Below are positions 58,825 to 64,000 of a stretch of DNA of 64,000 nt, piece by piece. This stretch comes from Neobacillus fumarioli NBRC 102428 (GTDB taxonomy: Bacteria; Bacillota; Bacilli; Bacillales; Cytobacillaceae). Location: assembly GCF_001591485.1 (NCBI RefSeq), contig NZ_BCUZ01000003.1, positions 1-64,000 of the forward strand, written 5' to 3'. How positions within the stretch are numbered: the first letter of the stretch is position 1; every line of letters starts with the position of its first letter. The notes below the pieces were generated by a model. That model was not told the origin of the DNA, did no database searches, and saw nothing but the letters and a program-made list of their open reading frames with translations. The position numbers and the translations under genes are program-made.

Positions 58825-59133
58825 TTACGCGTTGATTTTTTCGATGACTACTTTAGTGTAAGGTTGACGATGACCTTGTTTCTTCCGTTGGTTTTTCTTT
58901 GCTTTGTACTTGAAGACAACGATTTTCTTCGCACGGCCTTGTTTTTCAACTTTTGCTGTAACAGTAGCGCCTGCAACTAATGGGCTGCCAACCTTTACAG
59001 TTTCACCGCCAACGAAAAGAACTTTGTCAAAAGTAACTGTGTCGCCAGCTTCTGCATTTAATTTCTCAATGTAGATTGCTTGGCCTTCTTCTACTTTCAA
59101 TTGTTTACCGCCAGTTTCGATAATTGCGTACAT
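58825..59133 (-). CDS. rplU: 50S ribosomal protein L21
   Basis: A 102-residue L21: [17 protein letters not shown] at the start and the basic C-terminus [20 protein letters not shown] that binds 23S rRNA. ATG behind GGAGGTG; the in-frame GTG 9 bases upstream overlaps that site. It is the first gene of the L21-Prp-L27 unit, preceded by a structured leader. Confidence 0.98.
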   Translation of the reverse strand: MYAIIETGGKQLKVEEGQAIYIEKLNAEAGDTVTFDKVLFVGGETVKVGSPLVAGATVTAKVEKQGRAKKIVVFKYKAKKNQRKKQGHRQPYTKVVIEKINA

Positions 59134-59247
59134 GAACTGCACCTCCTTATAAACTCAGACTCGCCTTCATCAGGTGTTTTTCGTGATGCTCACAAAAAAC
59201 TTAAAACCTGTTCAGTGCGGTTGTAGCACAGGTGCTACAAACATAAC
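59134..59247 (-). promoter_or_regulatory. L21 leader (structured 5' UTR of rplU)
   Basis: A 114-base leader between the predicted start point and rplU. It holds a hairpin TGTAGCA/TGCTACA near its 5' end and a further GTTTTTCGTGATGC-type stem. Position and form fit the known Firmicute L21 leader element, thought to allow autoregulation by L21. Confidence 0.7.
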
Positions 59248-59253
59248 GTTAAA

Positions 59254-59283
59254 ATAGTAACATAAATCTATTTCAAGTGTCAA
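59254..59283 (-). promoter_or_regulatory. SigA promoter of rplU inside the end of rng
   Basis: On the minus strand: TTGACA (59283-59278), 18 bases, TACTAT (59259-59254). The -35 overlaps the last codons of rng. Confidence 0.75.
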
Positions 59284-60730
59284 ATACTTTTGAAGCAATC
59301 TCGCTCTCTTTGCCAAATTGTTTAATAAGATAATAAGGTTCAAGCGATGGCTTGATCGAAAAGTAAATCGTAAAATGTAGCATCCCCTCCAATTCGGCGC
59401 GGAAGGCTTCATCCGGACCGAACAGGGCTTCCTTCACCTCATTCGTTGTTTCAACAAGGACAGCTTCAGCATCCGTATGACGGTGTTCAAGCAGCTCGCG
59501 TTCAAGACGAAAGGCTACTGTTTCTGCGCTCAAAATCCGTCCTGTTCCTTCACAGACTGGACATTTCACTTCTAAAGTTTGCGAAAGTGCCGCCTTCGTC
59601 CGCTTTCTTGTCAGCTGTAAAATTCCAAGCGGTGTAAAGCCGACAATATTTGTCCGTTTCTCATCTTTCACCACTTCTGCTTCGATCGTTTGTAAAAGGA
59701 GCTGACGATCCCGTTCACGGTGTATATCAATGAAATCAATTAAGACAATGCCGCCAATATCGCGAAGGCGGAGCTGACGGAAGATTTCTTTGACAGCCAG
59801 CTGATTCGTTTTAAATACTGTATCTTCGTAATCGGCCTTCCCAGAAAATTTTCCGGTATTTACATCAATGATCGTCAAAGCCTCTGTCTCATCGAAAACT
59901 AAATACGAACCATTTTCAAGCCAAACGATGCGTTTTAGGGCTTTATCGATTTCTGTTTCCATTTTATAGGCAGAAAAAATATTTTCCTTGCCATTATAGT
60001 AAGTAACCTTAATGTTAGGATGGTTCTCTTCCAGAAGTTTTTTGAGGATTACATCATCTACCACTATTTCTCCACTGGCCATTTTGGCTGCAAGTTCCTC
60101 TACCTGTCCGATAAACGGACTTTTTCGCAACATCATTCCCGGTTTTTTATAACTTTTCGCTTTGCGGAGAAGTTCCTGATATTGCCCGCGCAGTTCATCA
60201 AGTTCTTCCTTGATTTCATGCTCTTCGGTATTTATGTTCGATGTGCGGAAAATTAATCCCTCTTCCATTGTTTTCAAGCGGCTGCCTAGCTGTCTTAGGA
60301 AAGTCTTTCGTTCATCCGGGATTTTCTTTGACACACCAACATACCGGCCGAATGGCATATAAATCAGATGGTTTCCTTCTATTTCAATAATCCCGGACAC
60401 TTTAGGTCCCTTTGTTCCGGACGCATCCTTGACCACCTGAACAAGTAATTTTTCTCCCTGATGGACAAAGGCAGTGATGTTTTTCGATTTTTCACCTGAT
60501 GAAACAAATGCCGGAATCAGATCTCGATGCAGATAAGCATTTTTCTCTTCCCCAATATTAACAAAAGCTGCATTCATCCCTGGCAGAACCTTCGTTACGA
60601 TCCCAAAATAAATATTGCCGACCAGTGATTGATGTTCCGGCCGATCGAAAACGAGCCGTTCCACTCGATGATCGCGCAAATAGGCAAATCGTTTTTCACG
60701 TGCTGCATAATTTATAATTAACCGTTCCAA
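59273..60730 (-). CDS. rng: RNase E/G-family ribonuclease
   Basis: A 485-residue endoribonuclease of the RNase G type. It has an N-terminal S1 domain (NIYFGIVTKVLPGMNAAFVNIG). The DNase I-like catalytic part has TIIDVNTGKFSG and GGIVLIDFIDI, whose aspartates bind Mg. The zinc-link CPVC follows at about residue 405. It has no long C-terminal scaffold arm. TTG start behind GAGGAA. B. subtilis 168 lacks such an enzyme, but several other Bacillus carry one here. Downstream rplU starts from a promoter within its end. Confidence 0.93.
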   Translation of the reverse strand: MERLIINYAAREKRFAYLRDHRVERLVFDRPEHQSLVGNIYFGIVTKVLPGMNAAFVNIGEEKNAYLHRDLIPAFVSSGEKSKNITAFVHQGEKLLVQVVKDASGTKGPKVSGIIEIEGNHLIYMPFGRYVGVSKKIPDERKTFLRQLGSRLKTMEEGLIFRTSNINTEEHEIKEELDELRGQYQELLRKAKSYKKPGMMLRKSPFIGQVEELAAKMASGEIVVDDVILKKLLEENHPNIKVTYYNGKENIFSAYKMETEIDKALKRIVWLENGSYLVFDETEALTIIDVNTGKFSGKADYEDTVFKTNQLAVKEIFRQLRLRDIGGIVLIDFIDIHRERDRQLLLQTIEAEVVKDEKRTNIVGFTPLGILQLTRKRTKAALSQTLEVKCPVCEGTGRILSAETVAFRLERELLEHRHTDAEAVLVETTNEVKEALFGPDEAFRAELEGMLHFTIYFSIKPSLEPYYLIKQFGKESEIASKVFDT

Positions 60731-60775
60731 ACTAGCTATTCCTCACTTTTACTTTAATAGTCCTATTATACCTTT

Positions 60776-61642
60776 TTAATAAGAAAAGAGAAGATCGCTG
60801 AGTTTGTCGTTTAATCGATTCTCCTTGAAATACGCGTGCAATAATTCATTTTCATCCAATGTTCCTTTTTCCCTGCCGCCATCTTTTACAATGATCGGGT
60901 GCTTGCAGCCTCGCTGAAATTTCTCCAACACATCAATGACTAACTCTTGTTCATTTGCCTGAATTGGCCTTAATAACCTTAAGCTGGATTTATTGCCGTA
61001 ATAGCGTTCCATTAAAAAGCGCATAAAGATAAAGCGGCGATGTTTCCATTCGTGATAGAGCGAGAAGATCAAAAAGGCGATGATAATCCAAACATTAATA
61101 TGGGTTGGAGCAAAAATAATGATGACAAAAGCAAACAGGCATAAACTAATACCGGAAATCGTGAGGGTCAGCCTGTGAGCTTCGGAAAAAGAAATCCTGA
61201 GTGATAGCAGCAGAAAAATCAACTTACCGCCATCCAGCGGCCAAATAGGAAACAAATTAAACAGCAAGATCATGAAGTTGTAATCAATAAACAGCTGAAA
61301 TAAATCTTCCGGTACAAGATGAAGAATAAAGCAACCGTAAGCTGCTGCCAACATCCACACGTGCTGCAGCGGCCCCGCCAGCACAACAATTGCTTCTTCT
61401 ATTAATGGACGGTTCCCGTGTTCGTCCATTTCTGCTACACCGCCAAATGGGAGAAGGGTGATTTTTTGTATTCTCCATGAAAAAAAAGAAGCTGCCGCCG
61501 CATGCCCCATTTCATGAATAAATATAATCGCAAACAGTAAGCAGATTTCTTGAAAATGAGCTGTCACAATGGATAGAGCGATGACAATCCATAGTAAGGG
61601 ATGGATACGGATCAGCCGAAACAATTGGATGACTTTACTCAA
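60776..61642 (-). CDS. spoIVFB: Stage IV sporulation intramembrane protease SpoIVFB
   Basis: A 288-residue M50 site-2-type metalloprotease that cuts pro-SigK in the mother-cell-derived outer forespore membrane. The zinc motif HEMGH lies in the second helix, and NLFPIWPLDGGKL gives the third ligand aspartate. Six hydrophobic segments precede a C-terminal CBS domain that senses ATP. TTG start behind AAGGTG. It overlaps spoIVFA by 8 bases. Confidence 0.93.
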   Translation of the reverse strand: MSKVIQLFRLIRIHPLLWIVIALSIVTAHFQEICLLFAIIFIHEMGHAAAASFFSWRIQKITLLPFGGVAEMDEHGNRPLIEEAIVVLAGPLQHVWMLAAAYGCFILHLVPEDLFQLFIDYNFMILLFNLFPIWPLDGGKLIFLLLSLRISFSEAHRLTLTISGISLCLFAFVIIIFAPTHINVWIIIAFLIFSLYHEWKHRRFIFMRFLMERYYGNKSSLRLLRPIQANEQELVIDVLEKFQRGCKHPIIVKDGGREKGTLDENELLHAYFKENRLNDKLSDLLFSY

Positions 61643-62414
61643 AACGAATCACCTTACTTGGATCAACAAAATGATCGTCTTTTTTGATGGCAAAATAATA
61701 CTTGCCTTTTGTTGGATCCTCATCCGGGGAAGTAGAGACTGTTCCTACCACAGTTCGGTTTTTAATTTTTTGATATAAATTAACCTTAATATCAGCTAAA
61801 TTTCCGTACCATGTTTCGGAACCATCAGAATGCTGAACAATGACTGTCTTTCCTAGGCCGTCTTTTACACCGGCAAAATTGACAAAGCCATCCTTTATGA
61901 CTTGCACGGCTGCCCCCTTTTGAGTTTCAATCATAATTCCTTGACCATTTTTTTGAAAGTTTTCAAGAATTTTTCCCATTGCAGGGACAGCATATTCTGT
62001 TTGGACGACTTCTGTTTTCCCTTTCTGATCATCCTGTGAAAACGGCAATAAGGCAAGGGGTTTGCCGAATTTCTTTTCATACCAATCTGAAACCACCGCA
62101 AACTTGAAATCAGTATCCATGGATCTAGTGACAAAATCCCTTACTGGGGCGAGCGTAGCCGAGTGATTACGGAACAGAATAGCCACCGCTAAAAATAATA
62201 AAACAGAAGCTAAAAATTTAAAAAAGAACACTTCTTTTCTAAATAAAGGGTGATTTTCATCATTTGTGCCATTATCTGAAGTATACGTTGGAAATTCATA
62301 CTCACTATCCCCCGGCCAAATAATATGCTGATCATGGCCGTTAACGGATGATTCTTTGCTTTTCTTTCGCTTGGCGATTCTTCGCCGAATTTCGTCTGCT
62401 GATGAGCGCGCCAT
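61635..62414 (-). CDS. spoIVFA: SpoIVFB regulator SpoIVFA (M23-like domain)
   Basis: A 259-residue membrane protein that anchors and holds SpoIVFB inactive with BofA. A basic cytosolic N-terminus (DEIRRRIAKRKK) precedes one membrane helix (FKFLASVLLFLAVAILF). The C-terminal LytM/M23-like domain (residues about 150-259) includes AAVQVIKDGFVNFAGVKDGLGKTVIVQHSDG-type strands; it lacks visible zinc ligands such as HxH. ATG behind GGGTGG; an upstream ATG 33 bases away has no site. Confidence 0.92.
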   Translation of the reverse strand: MARSSADEIRRRIAKRKKSKESSVNGHDQHIIWPGDSEYEFPTYTSDNGTNDENHPLFRKEVFFFKFLASVLLFLAVAILFRNHSATLAPVRDFVTRSMDTDFKFAVVSDWYEKKFGKPLALLPFSQDDQKGKTEVVQTEYAVPAMGKILENFQKNGQGIMIETQKGAAVQVIKDGFVNFAGVKDGLGKTVIVQHSDGSETWYGNLADIKVNLYQKIKNRTVVGTVSTSPDEDPTKGKYYFAIKKDDHFVDPSKVIRFE

Positions 62415-62480
62415 ACCTATCCACCCTTTTCCCGCTATTTTGTACAAATCTATGAAGGCTTGTTCAAGAGTATGACTTGG

Positions 62481-62513
62481 AAAAAAAATCTGTCCACAAA
62501 TTCTGTGAACAGA
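62481..62513 (-). terminator. Terminator after minD
   Basis: A 10-bp stem (62489-62498 with 62504-62513, TCTGTCCACA paired with TGTGAACAGA) followed by a T run on the minus strand. Confidence 0.88.
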
Positions 62514-62519
62514 CTTTTA

Positions 62520-63323
62520 TTAGCGCACACCAAAGAATTTTTTCAATTTGCTAAACATGCCCTTGTTGGTCTCCTCAAGCGGCTGAAGCGGGATCGATTC
62601 TCCTAAAATACGTCTTGCAATATTTCTGTAGGCAATCGAAGCCTTACTGTTTGGGTTCAAGGCAATAGGCTCGCCGTGGTTGGATGCTTTAATGACTTCT
62701 TCATCGTCCGCCACAATGCCTACTAATTCAATCGACAAATGTTGAGTAATTTCATCCAGACCCAGCATATCCCCGCTTTTCATCATATGATTTCGGATGC
62801 GGTTAACAATCAACCTTGGCGGCTCCATATGTTTTTCTTTCTCCAGCAAACCAATGATCCTGTCGGCATCACGAACCGCAGAAACCTCTGGGGTTACCAC
62901 GACAATGGCCTGGTCTGCACCGGCGATGGCATTTTTAAAGCCCTGTTCAATGCCAGCAGGGCAGTCAATAATAATAAACTCATAATCTTGTTTTAATTCC
63001 TCAATCAATTCCTGCATCTGCTCCGCAGTAACGGCTGACTTATCAACAGTCTGTGCTGCAGGGAGCAAATATAATAGTCCATCAAAACGTTTATCTTTCA
63101 CCAGAGCTTGATGAATTTTGCAACGCTTTTCCACGACATCAACAAGATCATAAATAATTCTATTTTCAAGTCCCATTACGACATCCAAGTTTCGAAGGCC
63201 GATGTCCGTATCTACTAAGCATACTTTTTTGCCTTGAAGGGCCAGTGCTGTACCGATATTCGCAGAAGTTGTTGTTTTGCCTACACCACCCTTGCCTGAT
63301 GTAATTACAATTGCTTCTCCCAC
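62520..63323 (-). CDS. minD: Septum site-determining ATPase MinD
   Basis: A 267-residue deviant-Walker ATPase that binds the membrane and activates MinC to block division at the poles. The Walker A variant GKGGVGKTTTSANIG, DIGLRNLDVVMGLENR and IIDCPAGIEQGFKNAI are diagnostic. The C-terminal amphipathic helix (FSKLKKFFGV) is the membrane-targeting sequence. GTG start behind GGGGG, one base after the minC stop. Confidence 0.97.
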   Translation of the reverse strand: MGEAIVITSGKGGVGKTTTSANIGTALALQGKKVCLVDTDIGLRNLDVVMGLENRIIYDLVDVVEKRCKIHQALVKDKRFDGLLYLLPAAQTVDKSAVTAEQMQELIEELKQDYEFIIIDCPAGIEQGFKNAIAGADQAIVVVTPEVSAVRDADRIIGLLEKEKHMEPPRLIVNRIRNHMMKSGDMLGLDEITQHLSIELVGIVADDEEVIKASNHGEPIALNPNSKASIAYRNIARRILGESIPLQPLEETNKGMFSKLKKFFGVR

Positions 63324-63324
63324 T

Positions 63325-64000
63325 TTAATGTCCCCCTTCTAATCTCGTTAAATTAGGCCTTAAATGAATCAAAGCTTGTAATCTATCAATGATAATCTGA
63401 TGGTTTTCATTTATGTAAGCACATTCCATTTCATGCTTTTCATTGCTTGTTATGTGATCCGGCCCCCGGTTTAGGCAATCGCTGATGCGAAGCTGCGATG
63501 CCCTTAACTGGGAGGCGGCAATCACTGCATCATGATTCCCATAACATCCGGCATGGGCAAGGCCCCTTAAAGTTCCCATAATAAAAATATTGCCGCCGGC
63601 AATGACTTCTCCGCCAGGATTTACATCGCCAATTATCAGCAAATCTCCCGGGACTTTCAGAACCTGCCCCGACCGAATAATTCTGGAAACTGTCACAACC
63701 TCCGTTTCAGCCCTTAATGCTTTAGCTTCTTCCTTGGTTATGACATTTGATTCAATATCATCAACAACGAGATTCTTTTTTTGGCGGATTAACGTTTTTA
63801 ACTCTTCCCGCTGATCCTCTGTTAAATATCTATTGCCTATTTCAACTTTAACAGCGATTATACGGCCTTCTTCTTGCGCCCTTAGCGTTTGGGAGAGTTT
63901 ATCATCCAATTCCCGCTTCAGTTCCTGATAGGAACATGCATCATCAAGATGAAGGACAAGTCCATCCTTTGTACCTTTTATCGTAACATTTTGCCGTTTT
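63325..64000 (-). CDS. minC: Septum site-determining protein MinC (cut by the window edge)
   Basis: About 225 residues are visible, but the start lies beyond 64000. The frame is open to the edge and there reads [20 protein letters not shown], the start of the MinC N-terminal FtsZ-inhibiting domain. A shorter start at 63909 would drop this conserved part and is rejected. The C-terminal beta-helix that binds MinD holds [28 protein letters not shown]-type turns (about residues 110-140) and ends in DLTRLEGG-like LTRLEGGH. It is followed by minD. Confidence 0.95.
   Translation of the reverse strand, partial: KRQNVTIKGTKDGLVLHLDDACSYQELKRELDDKLSQTLRAQEEGRIIAVKVEIGNRYLTEDQREELKTLIRQKKNLVVDDIESNVITKEEAKALRAETEVVTVSRIIRSGQVLKVPGDLLIIGDVNPGGEVIAGGNIFIMGTLRGLAHAGCYGNHDAVIAASQLRASQLRISDCLNRGPDHITSNEKHEMECAYINENHQIIIDRLQALIHLRPNLTRLEGGH

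Noticed and set aside
63325-63909. MinC starting at a TTG at 63909 (194 aa)
   Set aside because: The frame stays open to the window edge and encodes the conserved MinC N-terminus, so the true start lies outside.

Overview
The window is a chromosomal segment of a spore-forming Bacillaceae (Bacillus/Neobacillus-like Firmicute). The evidence is the sporulation genes (spoVB, bofC, safA, ysxE, spo0B, spoIVFA/B), a 6S RNA between tcdA and aspS, a T-box in front of hisS-aspS, AGGAGG-type ribosome binding sites, TTG/GTG starts and moderate-to-low GC. Gene order follows the B. subtilis recD2-to-minC backbone as I know it. Most genes lie on the minus strand.

Layout. 1-6.1 kb: recD2, a TPR protein, mnmA, a cysteine desulfurase and cymR. 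6.2-26.3 kb: an accessory block lying between cymR and rarA. Read on the minus strand, its upstream part is a likely operon: phenylalanine dehydrogenase, 2-oxoacid dehydrogenase E1alpha, E1beta, E2 and an amino-acid permease, divergent from an Lrp-type regulator. Next come paaK, the paaABCD / EthD / paaF / paaG / aldehyde dehydrogenase / paaH / paaJ operon, then a third crotonase, paaX, a nitronate-monooxygenase-like enzyme and a PaaI-like thioesterase. 26.5-34.3 kb: rarA, an ABC-2 permease without ATPase, tcdA, 6S RNA, aspS, hisS, T-box, a small unknown gene and dtd. 34.3-45.4 kb: relA, apt, recJ, secDF, comN, spoVB, yrbG and a yrzE-like membrane gene whose only plausible start is AUC. 45.4-50.5 kb: yajC, tgt, queA, a DUF2905 gene, ruvB, ruvA, bofC. 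50.8-64 kb: safA, ysxE, a lipoprotein, niaR, pheA, pheB, obgE, spo0B, rpmA, prp, rplU, rng, spoIVFB, spoIVFA, minD and a minC cut by the right edge.

How the genes work together. The accessory block reads as a near-complete route from external L-phenylalanine to central metabolites: permease, phenylalanine dehydrogenase (phenylpyruvate), a dedicated thiamine/lipoate 2-oxoacid dehydrogenase (proposed to make phenylacetyl-CoA directly), then PaaABC epoxidation, PaaG isomerisation, ring opening/oxidation, and PaaF/PaaH/PaaJ beta-oxidation to acetyl-CoA and succinyl-CoA. PaaK adds entry from free phenylacetate. paaA and paaK share a 19-bp element identical at 17 positions, placed just downstream of a clear promoter for paaA, which defines a likely local regulon. 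A catabolite-repression (cre) match sits before the phenylalanine dehydrogenase gene. No PaaE reductase, PaaZ hydrolase domain or E3 subunit is visible. Function calls come from motif reading; no searches were run. Where the first possible codon lacked a suitable ribosome binding site, I moved the start to the codon that has one.
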